Positions 9,904-20,078 are shown, numbered from the stretch's first letter. The stretch: DNA of 64,000 bases from Exiguobacterium acetylicum DSM 20416 (GCF_000702605.1 NZ_JNIR01000001.1:1540501-1604500); one strand, 5' to 3'. Made by a program: numbers and translations. The notes: a model not told the origin generated them from the sequence alone.

Positions 9904-10767
9904 TTATGCATTCGTTTCCCACTCTTCGACTGTTTCAAGCGTCACCCGACCGAGCTTTTCCGTTCGCAATTCATGCAGGAGCATTTCGCTCGTCCGCTCG
10001 AAATCGACATAACCCCCTGAGACGAAACCACGCTTTTTACCGATTGCTTCGAGTACATCAACCGCTTCTCCCGATACTTCGTCGAGTCGATAACGCTCAC
10101 GTAACTGCTCCGGATACCGTGTCTTTAGCTCACGAAGGGCAAATAGCGCGATATCGTCGATGTTTAAGATATCATCTTTGATCGCTCCTGTTGCTGCTAG
10201 ACGATAGCCGACGACTTGATCGTCGAACTTCGGCCAGAGAATACCTGGTGTATCGAGTAATTCCATCTCACCTGTTTTCATCTTGATCCACTGCTGGCGT
10301 TTCGTCACACCTGGACGGTCACCGGTGATGGCGATATTTCGGCCGGCAAGTCGATTGATGAGCGTCGATTTCCCGACGTTTGGAATACCAATGATCAAGG
10401 CACGAATCGCACTCGGATTCCGACCTTTCTCCCGCATCCGTGCATGTTTTTCTTTCATTAGTCGTAAAGCGCCCTCATGGATTTGATTCAATCCTTTATT
10501 GTGCTTCGCATCAACCGCGACGACATCGACACCATCTGCTCGTAATGCCTGCATCCATTGTTCCGTCACTCGTTTGTCTGCCATATCCGCTTTGTTGAGG
10601 ACAATCAATCGCGGCTTACCTGCCGTGATCTGTTCGACCATCGGATTACGGCTCGACATCGGAAGACGTGCGTCGACGAGTTCGATCACCACATCGATCA
10701 ACTTTAATTTTTCTGTGACTTCCCGACGTGCTTTGGCCATGTGACCGGGGAACCATTGAATCGTCAT
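9904..10767 (-). CDS. rbgA: Ribosome biogenesis GTPase RbgA (YlqF)
   Basis: GTPase needed for late maturation of the 50S subunit, where it promotes addition of L16 and neighbouring proteins. G motifs occur in circularly permuted order: NKADM (G4) precedes [12 protein letters not shown] (P-loop) and DTPG (G3). I use the ATG at 10767, which begins [20 protein letters not shown] exactly like the family (287 aa). The open frame continues far upstream into lepB out of frame, but that extension is not family-like. A start at 10785 (six residues more) is possible because the ribosome site is close. Confidence 0.94.
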   Translation of the reverse strand: MTIQWFPGHMAKARREVTEKLKLIDVVIELVDARLPMSSRNPMVEQITAGKPRLIVLNKADMADKRVTEQWMQALRADGVDVVAVDAKHNKGLNQIHEGALRLMKEKHARMREKGRNPSAIRALIIGIPNVGKSTLINRLAGRNIAITGDRPGVTKRQQWIKMKTGEMELLDTPGILWPKFDDQVVGYRLAATGAIKDDILNIDDIALFALRELKTRYPEQLRERYRLDEVSGEAVDVLEAIGKKRGFVSGGYVDFERTSEMLLHELRTEKLGRVTLETVEEWETNA

Positions 10768-10861
10768 ATCCTTCACCTCGTTCATATATTCCTGGACTTC
10801 TTGCTGATCATACGATACATGAAAAAAACATCCACTCCCTAGTATACGCAACTTAAGACGA

Positions 10862-10914
10862 GAAAAGAAGATGAGCTGCTTACTTTTAACGGCAAGCGTC
10901 TCATCTTCTTTCGT
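10862..10914 (-). terminator. Terminator after lepB
   Basis: A long hairpin begins next to the lepB stop: AGAAGATGAG pairs with CTCATCTTCT, with a secondary GCTT/AAGC stem in the loop. A TTTTCTC tract follows. Confidence 0.75.
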
Positions 10915-10915
10915 T

Positions 10916-11455
10916 TTAATCGACAGAGCGTACATCATTGAATGGATAGAAGACGAAGTTCGTCGTTCCGACGATTTGTTCTTCATCCACGAAACCGATA
11001 TCACGACTATCTTTTGAATTTTGACGGTTGTCTCCCATGACGAATACTTTCCCTTTCGGAACAGTCGTTTCACCTGTTCGCTCTTCAAGCGTGAAGTCTT
11101 CCGTCAATGGCACACCACTCATCTGGGCTTTGTATTCTTTCAAATACGGTTCAGCTACTTTCTTATCGTTGACATACAACGTATCGTCTTTGTAATACAT
11201 CGTATCTCCTGGAACAGCGATGACCCGTTTGATGTAATCTCGAGTTTCCGTTGCATGGAAGACGACGATATCGCCTCTTTCTGGTTCATTAAAATAGTAC
11301 GGGACCTTATTAACGATCATTCGATCCGCATTGTGTAAGGTTGGCATCATCGATTCCCCATCAACGATGACGGGTACGAACAGGAACGTTCGAATGATGA
11401 ACGCGATGACGAGCGCTACGACGAGCGCCTTTACCCAACTGAATAACTCCTTCAC
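10916..11455 (-). CDS. lepB: Type I signal peptidase
   Basis: Membrane-bound serine protease that removes signal peptides from exported proteins. There is one N-terminal membrane segment (about residues 9-30, [17 protein letters not shown]), then the extracytoplasmic catalytic part. The catalytic Ser is in DGESMMPTL and the general-base Lys in [28 protein letters not shown] is the family box. I start at the GTG at 11455 because GGGAG lies 8 bases upstream. The GTG at 11464 sits on top of that site. It stands between rplS and rbgA with a terminator on each side. Confidence 0.92.
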   Translation of the reverse strand: MKELFSWVKALVVALVIAFIIRTFLFVPVIVDGESMMPTLHNADRMIVNKVPYYFNEPERGDIVVFHATETRDYIKRVIAVPGDTMYYKDDTLYVNDKKVAEPYLKEYKAQMSGVPLTEDFTLEERTGETTVPKGKVFVMGDNRQNSKDSRDIGFVDEEQIVGTTNFVFYPFNDVRSVD

Positions 11456-11510
11456 GAATTCCACTCCCTTGATTAACGCAATTTCTTCCTAAGGACTAGT
11501 ATACGCATAA

Positions 11511-11544
11511 ACGGCAAAAAAAGAAGCTTGTCCGGAGACAAGCC
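11511..11544 (-). terminator. Terminator after rplS
   Basis: GGCTTGTC/GACAAGCT hairpin with a 4-base loop, then TTCTTTTTTT on the minus strand, 15 bases past the rplS stop. Confidence 0.85.
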
Positions 11545-11558
11545 ACTTTTTCACATGA

Positions 11559-11912
11559 TTAACGACGAATTTCTTTAATACGCGCCGCTTTACCACGAAG
11601 GTTACGGAGGTAGTAAAGTTTCGCACGACGGACTTTACCGTAGCGAACGACTTCGATTTGTGCAACACGTGGTGAGTGGAGCGGGAATGCACGCTCAACG
11701 CCAACTCCGTAAGAAATTTTACGGACTGTGAATGTTTCACTGATGCCGCCACCGTGACGTTTGATGACTACGCCTTCGAAGAGCTGAATACGCTCACGCG
11801 TACCCTCGACGACTTTAACGTGTACACGGACTGTATCCCCAGGACGGAACGCAGGGACGTCTGACTTGATTTGTTCTTGTGTAAGTTCACGGAACAATTG
11901 TTGTGTGTTCAT
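11559..11912 (-). CDS. rplS: 50S ribosomal protein L19
   Basis: Ribosomal protein at the 30S-50S interface. The 117-residue product carries the complete L19 fold, with [28 protein letters not shown] and [16 protein letters not shown]. The ATG at 11912 has AAAGGAG. A 112-base leader with strong hairpins separates it from trmD and probably serves autoregulation. A terminator follows. Confidence 0.98.
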   Translation of the reverse strand: MNTQQLFRELTQEQIKSDVPAFRPGDTVRVHVKVVEGTRERIQLFEGVVIKRHGGGISETFTVRKISYGVGVERAFPLHSPRVAQIEVVRYGKVRRAKLYYLRNLRGKAARIKEIRR

Positions 11913-11931
11913 GAATGATTTCTCCTTTTTT

Positions 11932-12007
11932 CACCAATGTTCTTATCTTCATTTGCTTCAAGCATCCGACAGCGGAACATCGTTAATGGGTGGCTTTTGC
12001 CACATGT
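11932..12007 (-). promoter_or_regulatory. Probable L19 leader RNA (autoregulatory structure)
   Basis: The space between trmD and rplS forms two hairpins on the minus strand: GTGGC-AAAA-GCCAC (11990-12003), and a longer stem CGATGTTC...GAACATTG (11935-11982) that encloses GCTTGAAGC. Firmicutes are known to have a structured L19 leader at this site. Assignment rests on position and general shape, not on a covariance search. Confidence 0.55.
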
Positions 12008-12024
12008 TTTAACTTATCATAGAT

Positions 12025-12753
12025 TCAGTCGTTTGACAATCCTGAAATCGAGTCTAAATAATGCTGATCTTCTTCTGTTAACGGTGCATCAACGAGGAGA
12101 TCGGGACGACGCTCATATGTCCGTTTTAGCGACTGTTCCCGTCGCCATTTTTCAATCCGGGCATGGTTGCCTGATAACAAGACATCGGGTACGCGGTGCC
12201 CTTTATATTCTGCCGGACGTGTATAATGCGGATATTCAAGTAGCCCCGTCGAGAAGGAATCATCTTCGTGACTCGCAGATGCACCGAGGACGTCCGGTAA
12301 AAGTCGGACGACAGCATCGATCATCGTCATCGCAGCAAGTTCTCCTCCCGTCAAGACAAAGTCTCCGAGCGAGACCTCATCCGTCACCAACTGATCATGA
12401 ATTCGCTGATCAAACCCCTCATAGTGACCACATAAGAAGACTAGTTCTTCTTCGTTTGCCCACTCTTCTGCCATCCGTTGCGAAAAACGTTTACCGGTCG
12501 GTGTCATGACGATGATTCGTCGTTTTCGTTCCGGCAGGCTCGCCATCGCATCGAAGACGGGTTGAGGTGTCAACAGCATGCCAGCTCCTCCACCATATGG
12601 ATAATCATCGACCTTACCATGCCGATTCGTTGAAAAGTCCCGAAAATTGATTGTTTCGAGCATGACGCGTTCATCGTCTTGCGCTCGCTTGACGATCGAA
12701 TGATCGAGCGCTGAAAACATTTCTGGAAACAGCGTCAACACACGGATGTTCAT
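12025..12753 (-). CDS. trmD: tRNA (guanine-37-N1)-methyltransferase TrmD
   Basis: Knotted SPOUT methyltransferase that makes m1G37 in tRNAs reading CNN and GGG-type codons, which prevents +1 frameshifts. The 242-residue sequence has LFPEMF at the start, [20 protein letters not shown], the SAM-knot LTGGELAAM and YPHYTRP. It overlaps the rimM stop by four bases (ATGA), so the two are coupled. rplS follows after the leader. Confidence 0.98.
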   Translation of the reverse strand: MNIRVLTLFPEMFSALDHSIVKRAQDDERVMLETINFRDFSTNRHGKVDDYPYGGGAGMLLTPQPVFDAMASLPERKRRIIVMTPTGKRFSQRMAEEWANEEELVFLCGHYEGFDQRIHDQLVTDEVSLGDFVLTGGELAAMTMIDAVVRLLPDVLGASASHEDDSFSTGLLEYPHYTRPAEYKGHRVPDVLLSGNHARIEKWRREQSLKRTYERRPDLLVDAPLTEEDQHYLDSISGLSND

Positions 12754-13259
12754 TCTTCGATCAGTCCCGGAAGCGGCGTGATTTGGATGCGTTTCTGTTC
12801 GACATCAACGGAAGCAACGACTTGTTCAATATACGGAATCAAGACATCCTTTTTCCCATCGCGTTTGATCGTCCAGACATCGTTCGCTCCTGTCTCGAGA
12901 ATATCGGAGACGACACCAATTTTCGTCTCACCGTCGTAGACCGTACAACCGATGATTTCATGATAGTAAAATTCATGTTCGTCTAAGTCCTGCAAGTCTT
13001 CTGCGTGGACATAGAGTTTCAATCCTTTATACTTCTCGACATCATTGATATGATGCATCCCTTTGAACGTCACCATGATGAATTGTTTATGTTTTCGGTA
13101 GCCACTGATTGTTACCGGTGTATACGTGCCTTCAGAGCCGAGAAAGACTTCCTTCCCGACTTTAAAGCGTTCCTCCGGGAAATCCGTGCTCGCGAGTAAC
13201 TTCAATTCCCCTTTTAGACCGTGCGTATTAGCGATTTTCGCAATTTCCAACCATTCCAT
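12750..13259 (-). CDS. rimM: 16S rRNA processing protein RimM
   Basis: Assembly factor for the 30S head that binds S19. The N-terminal RimM domain ([16 protein letters not shown]) is followed by a PRC-barrel ([31 protein letters not shown]). I use the ATG at 13259 (169 aa) with a GGAAGTG site. An upstream in-frame start at 13310 lies in the rpsP terminator hairpin and adds residues unlike the family. The usual Bacilli neighbours khpA and ylqD are absent upstream. Confidence 0.95.
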   Translation of the reverse strand: MEWLEIAKIANTHGLKGELKLLASTDFPEERFKVGKEVFLGSEGTYTPVTISGYRKHKQFIMVTFKGMHHINDVEKYKGLKLYVHAEDLQDLDEHEFYYHEIIGCTVYDGETKIGVVSDILETGANDVWTIKRDGKKDVLIPYIEQVVASVDVEQKRIQITPLPGLIEE

Positions 13260-13283
13260 TCGTTTCACTTCCTTTCTTGAATT

Positions 13284-13316
13284 AAAAAAAGGAGGTAAGC
13301 TTTCGCTCACCTCCTA
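13284..13316 (-). terminator. Terminator between rpsP and rimM
   Basis: AGGAGGTGAGC-GAAA-GCTTACCTCCT hairpin followed by seven T residues on the minus strand, six bases after rpsP. Only ~24 bases separate it from rimM, too few for a normal promoter. rimM-trmD is therefore likely read by leakage. Confidence 0.9.
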
Positions 13317-13321
13317 ACGTC

Positions 13322-13597
13322 TTACTTCGCGAGTTTCGCGTTGTGGAATTTCTCCATGATACCAGCTTGTGAGAAGAGGTTACGAACTGTGTCCGAAGGT
13401 TTAGCACCTTCAGAGAGCCATTTAAGAGCTAGCTCTTCGTTGATTTTAACTTCTGCTTCTGGTTTAGCAACTGGATTGTAGTATCCGATTTGCTCGATGA
13501 AACGACCATCACGTGGTGCACGTGAGTCTGCTACTACCACACGGTAGAAAGGTGATTTTTTTGCGCCCATGCGCTTAAGACGAATTTTAACTGCCAT
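13322..13597 (-). CDS. rpsP: 30S ribosomal protein S16
   Basis: Ribosomal protein bound early to 16S rRNA. 91 residues, beginning [19 protein letters not shown] and containing [20 protein letters not shown], a complete family signature. The ATG has GGAGGGAC upstream. It lies between ffh and rimM. Confidence 0.98.
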   Translation of the reverse strand: MAVKIRLKRMGAKKSPFYRVVVADSRAPRDGRFIEQIGYYNPVAKPEAEVKINEELALKWLSEGAKPSDTVRNLFSQAGIMEKFHNAKLAK

Positions 13598-13690
13598 TCG
13601 TAAGTCCCTCCAAATAATAAATAATTTTTTCGTTTAGTCAAATTGACAACTTCATTAGTATACAACGTTACAGCGAAAGAGAAAAGACTT

Positions 13691-15040
13691 TTAAAAGAAT
13701 GGAAGGCCAAAGCCTTTCTTTTTCCCTTTGCCCATCTGTCCGGAAAATTGTTTCATCATTTTCCGCATGTCTTCAAACTGTTTAATGAGACGGTTGACTT
13801 CTTGGATACTGCGTCCGCTACCGCGGGCAATCCGCTTCCGGCGACTCGCATTCAAGATTTCAGGTTCAGTCCGCTCTCGTTTCGTCATCGATTGGATGAT
13901 CGCTTCGACATACACGAGTTGCTTCTCATCGATTTGGGCGTTTTTCAACCCCTTCATCTTCCCTTTACCTGCCCCAGGGATCATTCCCAACAGTTCGTCG
14001 AGTGGACCCATCTGTTTCACTTGCTGCAACTGCTCGATGAAATCATCGAATGTAAACGATGCATCGCGCATTTTGCTTTCTAACTCTTTGGCACGCGTAG
14101 CGTCCATTTGTGACTCTGCTTTTTCAATCAGTGTCAGCATGTCTCCCATGCCTAGAATCCGAGACGCCATCCGCTCGGGATAGAATGGTTCGATGGCATC
14201 GAGCTTCTCTCCAAGACCGACGAACTTAATCGGTGCTCCGGTGACTGCCTTGATGGAGAGTGCTGCACCACCTCGCGTATCTCCGTCGAGCTTCGTCAGA
14301 ACGACTCCCGTTACGCCAAGCTTCTCGTTGAAGCTCTCTGCGACGTTGACAGCATCCTGACCCGTCATCGAATCGACGACAAGGAAGATTTCATGCGGTT
14401 TGGCGATCTCCTTCACATCAACGAGTTCCTGCATCAGTTCCTCATCGACGTGTAAGCGACCTGCCGTATCGATCAACACGATATCGTGATGATGCTCTTT
14501 TGCATAATCGAGTGCACCGGTAACGATTTCTTGCGGACTGACCTGATCTCCCATCGAGAAGACCGGTAACTCCAATTGTTTTCCGAGTGTCTCTAATTGT
14601 TTGATTGCTGCCGGACGATAAATATCCGCTGCAACAAGCAAAGGACTACGATTATGTTTTTTACGTAAATGATTGGCAAGTTTACCAGTTGTCGTTGTTT
14701 TACCTGCCCCTTGCAGACCCGTCATCATGATGACGGTCGGAGGACGGTTCGCAAGCGTCAATGGTGACACTTCTGCACCCATCAGATTCGTCAATTCATC
14801 ACGGACGATTTTGACGACTTGTTGCCCTGGCGTCAAAGACGTCATGACATCCTGTCCGACGGCGCGTTCCTTTACATCATTTACGAATTGTTTGACGACT
14901 TTGAAGTTGACGTCGGCTTCGAGTAGCGCTAAGCGAACTTCGCGCATCATCTCTTTGACGTCTGCTTCAGAAATCTTACCTTTACCTCGCATTTTAGCGA
15001 GACTGGCTTGAAGCCGTTCCGATAATCCTTCGAATGCCAT
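13691..15040 (-). CDS. ffh: Signal recognition particle protein Ffh
   Basis: GTPase of the signal recognition particle, which binds 4.5S/scRNA and hydrophobic signal sequences. N domain ~1-90, G domain with GLQGAGKTTTTGKLA (P-loop), DTAGRLH and TKLDGDTRGGAA. The methionine-rich M domain from ~300 has the RNA-binding ARGSGRSIQEVN motif and a basic tail. 449 residues. It follows ylxM by 12 bases. Confidence 0.98.
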   Translation of the reverse strand: MAFEGLSERLQASLAKMRGKGKISEADVKEMMREVRLALLEADVNFKVVKQFVNDVKERAVGQDVMTSLTPGQQVVKIVRDELTNLMGAEVSPLTLANRPPTVIMMTGLQGAGKTTTTGKLANHLRKKHNRSPLLVAADIYRPAAIKQLETLGKQLELPVFSMGDQVSPQEIVTGALDYAKEHHHDIVLIDTAGRLHVDEELMQELVDVKEIAKPHEIFLVVDSMTGQDAVNVAESFNEKLGVTGVVLTKLDGDTRGGAALSIKAVTGAPIKFVGLGEKLDAIEPFYPERMASRILGMGDMLTLIEKAESQMDATRAKELESKMRDASFTFDDFIEQLQQVKQMGPLDELLGMIPGAGKGKMKGLKNAQIDEKQLVYVEAIIQSMTKRERTEPEILNASRRKRIARGSGRSIQEVNRLIKQFEDMRKMMKQFSGQMGKGKKKGFGLPFF

Positions 15041-15052
15041 TAAGAATGCCTC

Positions 15053-15373
15053 CTACTCTAATTGCTCCAATGTCTCAATGATCACTAGGGCTTCACCCGG
15101 AAGGTCGCATTGCTTCAGCTGATCGAGTAACTGCTTTCGCCGTTCGTGTTTCTTGAACAGGGATAGTCGTTCTTCATACTGCTCGAGCATGGCTTCCGTG
15201 CGTTTTATGTTGTCGTAGACTGCTTGTCGGCTGACTTCAAACTCATCGGCGATCTCACCTAAGGAAAAGTCATCTAAGTAATAGAGTGACATGTAATTCC
15301 GTTGTTTTGGCGTCAAAAGCTCCTGATAAAAGTCAATCAGATAATTCATCCGGTTCGTTTTATCAAGTGTCAT
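15053..15373 (-). CDS. ylxM: YlxM/p13-like DNA-binding protein associated with SRP
   Basis: A 106-residue helix-turn-helix protein of the UPF0122 family. The HTH reads [19 protein letters not shown] and resembles sigma-70 region 4. Family members are co-transcribed with ffh and modulate the SRP pathway. The second half is charged and likely coiled coil. A consensus promoter stands directly upstream, so ylxM is the first gene of this unit. Confidence 0.94.
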   Translation of the reverse strand: MTLDKTNRMNYLIDFYQELLTPKQRNYMSLYYLDDFSLGEIADEFEVSRQAVYDNIKRTEAMLEQYEERLSLFKKHERRKQLLDQLKQCDLPGEALVIIETLEQLE

Positions 15374-15417
15374 CCGAGCACCTCCGCAATGTTAAGTGAA
15401 ATTCCTTTACAGATAGT

Positions 15418-15446
15418 ATAGTACAGCCCTCACAGTGTGTTGTCAA
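15418..15446 (-). promoter_or_regulatory. Promoter for ylxM-ffh
   Basis: Perfect -35 TTGACA (15441-15446), 17-base spacer, -10 TACTAT (15418-15423) on the minus strand. The start would be near 15410 in the ftsY-ylxM gap. Confidence 0.7.
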
Positions 15447-15472
15447 GTTTTTTTCTTTACATGAAACGTCGC

Positions 15473-16477
15473 TTATTCAGCGCTTTCTTCCGTGTCGACG
15501 TTTTCTTTTTCTTCAAAGACATCGCCAAACAGGCCATATACGAATTGTTCTGCGTCAAACGGTTGTAAATCATCGATTTTTTCACCGAGACCAACGAACT
15601 TAACCGGCAGATTCAGCTCGTTCTTAATCGCAAGAACAATCCCGCCTTTTGCCGTTCCATCAAGCTTCGTCAAGACGATCCCGCTGACGTTCGTCGCTTG
15701 TTTGAAGGCTTTTGCCTGCACCATCGCGTTTTGCCCTGTTGTTGCGTCAAGTGCTAGTAACACTTCATGGGGTGCACCTGGAATTTCACGTTCGATGACA
15801 CGCTTGACCTTTTCAAGTTCGTTCATCAGGTTGACCTTGTTTTGAAGACGTCCTGCCGTATCACAAATCAGGACATCAACCTTACGTGCTTTTGCTGCTT
15901 GGACGGCGTCATAGACGACAGCAGCCGGGTCGGACCCTTCGCCTTGGCGGATGACCGGTACACCGGAGCGTTCACCCCAGACTTGCAATTGATCGATCGC
16001 ACCCGCCCGGAACGTATCCCCCGCTGCTAACATCACGCTCTTGCCTTCTTGTTTTAATCGGTTCGCAAGTTTCCCGATTGTCGTCGTCTTCCCAACGCCA
16101 TTGACACCAACGAAGAGGATGACATTCAGCTCATGATCGAGATCGAGAGCTGTCTCTTCTTCTTCGACTAACATCTTCGCAACGACTTCAACGAGGACGT
16201 CTCGGACTTGTTTTGGATCCTTGACGTTACGTCGTTTAACTTCTGTCTTTAATTCCTCGACCAAATCCATCGTCGTCGTCACACCGACGTCGGCTTGGAT
16301 CAACACTTCTTCTAACTCTTCGAAGAAGTCTTCATCAACTTCTCGGAAGCGGTAGACGAGATCATTGACGGCACTCGCTAATCCGTCACGTGTCTTCGTC
16401 AAGCCTTCCGTGAATTTAGTCGTGACTTCTTGTGTCGAAGTCGTCAAGCGGTCTTTCAGTTTTTTAAAGAAACTCAT
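15473..16477 (-). CDS. ftsY: Signal recognition particle receptor FtsY
   Basis: Membrane-associated GTPase that receives the SRP-ribosome complex. 334 residues with a short N-terminal basic region and no long acidic A domain. The NG domain shows GVNGVGKTTTIGKLANRL, DTAGRLQNK, TKLDGTAKGG and VGLGEKIDDLQPF. Its ATG overlaps the smc stop (ATGA), so it is coupled to smc. Confidence 0.97.
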   Translation of the reverse strand: MSFFKKLKDRLTTSTQEVTTKFTEGLTKTRDGLASAVNDLVYRFREVDEDFFEELEEVLIQADVGVTTTMDLVEELKTEVKRRNVKDPKQVRDVLVEVVAKMLVEEEETALDLDHELNVILFVGVNGVGKTTTIGKLANRLKQEGKSVMLAAGDTFRAGAIDQLQVWGERSGVPVIRQGEGSDPAAVVYDAVQAAKARKVDVLICDTAGRLQNKVNLMNELEKVKRVIEREIPGAPHEVLLALDATTGQNAMVQAKAFKQATNVSGIVLTKLDGTAKGGIVLAIKNELNLPVKFVGLGEKIDDLQPFDAEQFVYGLFGDVFEEKENVDTEESAE

Positions 16478-19400
16478 TGTTTAATCTCCTTTGGTTCTTC
16501 ACTTAATGTACGCCGTGCCTCTTCTAGTTTAACGGATAACACTTCAGATATCCCGTTTTGCTGCATCGTGACACCATATAAGACGTCTGCTGCCTCCATC
16601 GTCCCTTTACGATGAGTGATGATGACGAACTGTGTCTCGCGTGCTAGCTGATGGACGAACTCGCCGAATCGCGCGACGTTCGCTTCATCAAGCGCTGCCT
16701 CGACCTCATCGAGGACACAGAATGGAACGGGACGTGTCTTAAGAATCGCAAATAATAAAGCGATTGCCGTCAAAGCACGCTCTCCACCAGACAAGAGCGA
16801 CAAATTTTGCAGCTTCTTACCAGGCGGTTTCGCGACAATATCAATTCCACTCGTCAACAGATCACTCGGGTCAACGAGGACTAGATCGGCTTCACCGCCC
16901 CCGAATAGCTCTCGGAATGTTTCCCGGAAGTGTTCACGGACAGCATCATACGTTTGACGGAACAACCGAATGACTTCTCGGTCCATCTCTTCGATGACGC
17001 CATAGAGATCCGTTTTAGCAGCGACGAGATCATCCCGTTGCGCTGACAGGAACGTAAACCGTTCATCGACCTCCGCGAATTCCTCAATCGCACCGATATT
17101 GACGATGCCGATTTCTTCGAGTTGGCGTTTGAGCAGATGAATTTCCTCTTTCGCCTCATCATACGATAGATCGAGTGGTGCAATCAGTTCGAGCAGTAAT
17201 CCCATCTCTTCAAGCATTTCTTGTCTTGTCTCAAGACGTGTACTTGTTTTCCCTTGAGAAAGTCGAAGTTGCTCGAGTGTCTGTTTCGTCGTTTGTTGAT
17301 CGTCCTTTGTCTTCGCTTCGCGGATCCGGATCAAGCGCAAGGATTCTGCTTGTACTTGAATCCGTTGTCCGATCGCGACGAGTTCGGTCTCGACCCGTTG
17401 TTGTTCCTGTTCCTGTTCACGCTGTTCCGCATGCAAGGCATCGATTTTCGCTTCATCGAATCCTTCAAGGACATGACGCAAGTCACGGCGTTTATGACTA
17501 CGCTCAAGCTTCGCGTGACTGACCTGTTCCGTCAGGCGTTCGATATCTTGCGTGAGTTGCGCTTGTTTCATTTGAATCGTCCGCTCTTCGAGAACTGCTT
17601 CTGCTTGTTCCTTCTTCAGTTCGTCCATCGTAACGGCGCCACGGGCTTGAGCATCCTTGAGACGATCTAAGGCTTGTCTGAGCTCTGTTTGACGCTCCGT
17701 CCATTTTGCGATCTCGACTTCCGACGTCTCGATGATCCGACGTGCTTCTTGTTCTTGTTCGAGTACACGTGCCATCTGTCGATCTTCAACCGATAATTCA
17801 GACGTCATGACAGCAAGATGACGGTTCGCATCTGCTAACGTATCGCGCGATTGTTCGAGTTGTCCTTGTAATGTTTGAATCGTTTCTGTCCGCGTCCGAG
17901 CAGTAGCATCAAGCGTCTGAATCGCCGCTCTCAGATCTTCCAAGCGGCGCATCTGCTCCCGAATGACCGCTTGCCCGCGTGTCAGTCCCTCTTTTAACTC
18001 GTCGAGCTCACGCGATTGACTGAACAATGGGGTACCCTTCTTCCGACTTCCGCCAGTCATCGTACCGCCAACGTTGACGACGTCTCCTTCGAGCGTGACG
18101 AGACGATAGCGATGTCCTGTCGAACGGGCAATTTGGTTCGCCTGTTCAAGTGACTCGACGACGAGTGTCGTACCGAGCAGGTTCATCTTTAATTTCGTCA
18201 ACGACTCATCCGTCGTCACGAGATCACTTGCGATCCCGACGAATCCAGACATCCCTCCGACTTGTTCTCGCACTGAACGGTTAACTTCACGTGCTTGGAG
18301 TGAGGCGAGCGGCATGAACGTCGCTCGACCGGCATTTAATTGTCGGAGTTCCTGAATCAGACGACGTCCAGTCGCATCGGTATCAACAACGATGTTTTGC
18401 ATCGCCCCACCGAGCGCTGTCTCGATTGCCGCTTCAAACCGCGCCGGAACCGAAATCAACTCTGCGACCGCCCCGTGAATACCTGGGTGATGATCTCGTT
18501 GTTTTAAAATCGTCTTAACGGCACCGAAATAACCGCTATAGTCGGCTTTGACAGATTCAAGGAATTCAATCCGGTCTTCCGTCTTATGACGACGTCGTTC
18601 TAAATCCGCAACGGACTGTTCGACTTGGCGTAACGCATGTTGTTGTTCATTTCGTGCAACAAGTGCCGTTGTTTCTTCTTCTGTTGCTTGGTCCAACTTC
18701 GTCCGGATCGAAGCAACATCCGCTTCTAGTCGAGCGACATCTTCCTCGAGTTGACGACGTGTCGATTGTTTCGTACCGCTATCCGCCGTAAAAGAACGTT
18801 GTTGTTCTTCTGCCTGCATGAGATCTTGCTTCGCCCGGTTATAGGCATTATTCGTCGCAGCTAATCGACTCGCCACATCAAAAGCTTCCGAACGTAATGT
18901 TTCAGCTTCCTTATCAAAATCACGATCGGTTTGTGTCAGCGCTTGATCGGCTCGTTCTCGTTCAGCCGTGATCCGTTTTGCTTCCTGATCGACTTCTGCT
19001 TGGCGTTCTTGTAAAGCCGTCAATTCGCGTTCTAGTTCCTTGACGCGTTCTTCGACGACGGCAACCTCTTGTTCGAGTCGCTCTTTCGTCTCGGTTCCGT
19101 GCTTTTCACGCTCTTTCGCTAGGTTAAGGGCACCTTGGATCTCAACAAGTCGCGTCGAGACATGTCGAAGTTGCTCCTGCAAAGTGTTTTCTTGTTGTCG
19201 TTCTTCTTCAAGCATCGATTCTTGTTTCTCTCGTGACACGACGGTCTCTTCATAAGTCGTCTTTTGAGACGCAAGGCGTTCTTCACATTGTGCGATGTCA
19301 CGCGCCAATGTTTCGAGCTCCGTCTGATACGTCGTGATTTCATGCGCCAAGATGCCACGTTCCAGTACATCATGCCGTTCTCGAGCGACGAGATACTCTT

Positions 19401-20037
19401 TCGCGAGCGCCGCTTGTTCACGTAACGGCTCGATTCGTCCGCCCAGTTCATATAAAATATCATCGACACGCGATAGATTCGCTTCCGTATCACTTAATTT
19501 CCGCTCTGCTTGCTTCTTGCGATGACGATACTTCAAAACGCCTGCTGCTTCCTCAATGACAGCACGACGTTCTTCCGGTTTACCGGAGATGACTTGTTCA
19601 ACTCGCCCTTGTCCGATGATCGCAAAGGCGTCACGTGACAAGCCTGTGTCCATGAACAGATCAAGGACATCCTTCAGACGACATGGTTTTTTATTTAAAA
19701 AATAATCGCTGTCTCCATTGCGGCTGACACGACGCGTGACGCTGATTTCCTGATACGGTAACGCCACCGTTCCCGACTCGTTGTCTAAGACGAGCGTCAC
19801 TTCAGCAAATTGTTTTCGGTGTTCAGACAGACTGCCGGCAAAAATGACGTCTTCCATCTTCGCCCCGCGCAGGGACTTCGCAGATTGTTCTCCGAGCACC
19901 CAACGGACAGCGTCCGATATATTTGATTTCCCACTTCCGTTCGGTCCGACGACTGCCGTGACACCCGGAAGGAATTCTAGTTCAGTTCGACTGGCAAATG
20001 ATTTGAAGCCATTGATTTCAATTCGTTTTAAGTACAT
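16474..20037 (-). CDS. smc: Chromosome partition protein Smc
   Basis: ATPase core of the SMC-ScpAB condensin, which extrudes DNA loops and segregates chromosomes. About 1187 residues. The ATPase head half carries GPNGSGKSNISDAVRW (31-46), long coiled coils flank a hinge at roughly 500-670 (GMSGFVGIASDLV; GGTMTGGSRKKG), and the C-terminal head has LSLLSGGERALTAIALLFA and FCVLDEVEAALDEAN. I start at the ATG at 20037 (MYLKRIEINGFKSF); the GTG at 20046 overlaps its GGGTGA ribosome site. In most Bacilli rnc is directly upstream; here an opposed UPF0435 gene lies between. Confidence 0.97.
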   Translation of the reverse strand: MYLKRIEINGFKSFASRTELEFLPGVTAVVGPNGSGKSNISDAVRWVLGEQSAKSLRGAKMEDVIFAGSLSEHRKQFAEVTLVLDNESGTVALPYQEISVTRRVSRNGDSDYFLNKKPCRLKDVLDLFMDTGLSRDAFAIIGQGRVEQVISGKPEERRAVIEEAAGVLKYRHRKKQAERKLSDTEANLSRVDDILYELGGRIEPLREQAALAKEYLVARERHDVLERGILAHEITTYQTELETLARDIAQCEERLASQKTTYEETVVSREKQESMLEEERQQENTLQEQLRHVSTRLVEIQGALNLAKEREKHGTETKERLEQEVAVVEERVKELERELTALQERQAEVDQEAKRITAERERADQALTQTDRDFDKEAETLRSEAFDVASRLAATNNAYNRAKQDLMQAEEQQRSFTADSGTKQSTRRQLEEDVARLEADVASIRTKLDQATEEETTALVARNEQQHALRQVEQSVADLERRRHKTEDRIEFLESVKADYSGYFGAVKTILKQRDHHPGIHGAVAELISVPARFEAAIETALGGAMQNIVVDTDATGRRLIQELRQLNAGRATFMPLASLQAREVNRSVREQVGGMSGFVGIASDLVTTDESLTKLKMNLLGTTLVVESLEQANQIARSTGHRYRLVTLEGDVVNVGGTMTGGSRKKGTPLFSQSRELDELKEGLTRGQAVIREQMRRLEDLRAAIQTLDATARTRTETIQTLQGQLEQSRDTLADANRHLAVMTSELSVEDRQMARVLEQEQEARRIIETSEVEIAKWTERQTELRQALDRLKDAQARGAVTMDELKKEQAEAVLEERTIQMKQAQLTQDIERLTEQVSHAKLERSHKRRDLRHVLEGFDEAKIDALHAEQREQEQEQQRVETELVAIGQRIQVQAESLRLIRIREAKTKDDQQTTKQTLEQLRLSQGKTSTRLETRQEMLEEMGLLLELIAPLDLSYDEAKEEIHLLKRQLEEIGIVNIGAIEEFAEVDERFTFLSAQRDDLVAAKTDLYGVIEEMDREVIRLFRQTYDAVREHFRETFRELFGGGEADLVLVDPSDLLTSGIDIVAKPPGKKLQNLSLLSGGERALTAIALLFAILKTRPVPFCVLDEVEAALDEANVARFGEFVHQLARETQFVIITHRKGTMEAADVLYGVTMQQNGISEVLSVKLEEARRTLSEEPKEIKQ

Positions 20038-20078
20038 CTTGATCACCCGTATGTTTAAATTTCTTTTGAATTTCTTTC

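Noticed and set aside
10768-11088. N-terminal extension of rbgA to a 394-codon frame reaching into lepB
   Set aside because: The extra codons overlap lepB and its terminator in another frame and do not resemble the family; [12 protein letters not shown] at 10767 is the conserved start.
10835-13670. GTATACTA occurring before rbgA (near 10840), lepB (near 11500) and rpsP (near 13660), considered as a repeat or promoter family
   Set aside because: Eight bases containing a -10-like core can recur by chance, and none has a convincing -35; not enough for a promoter or repeat call.
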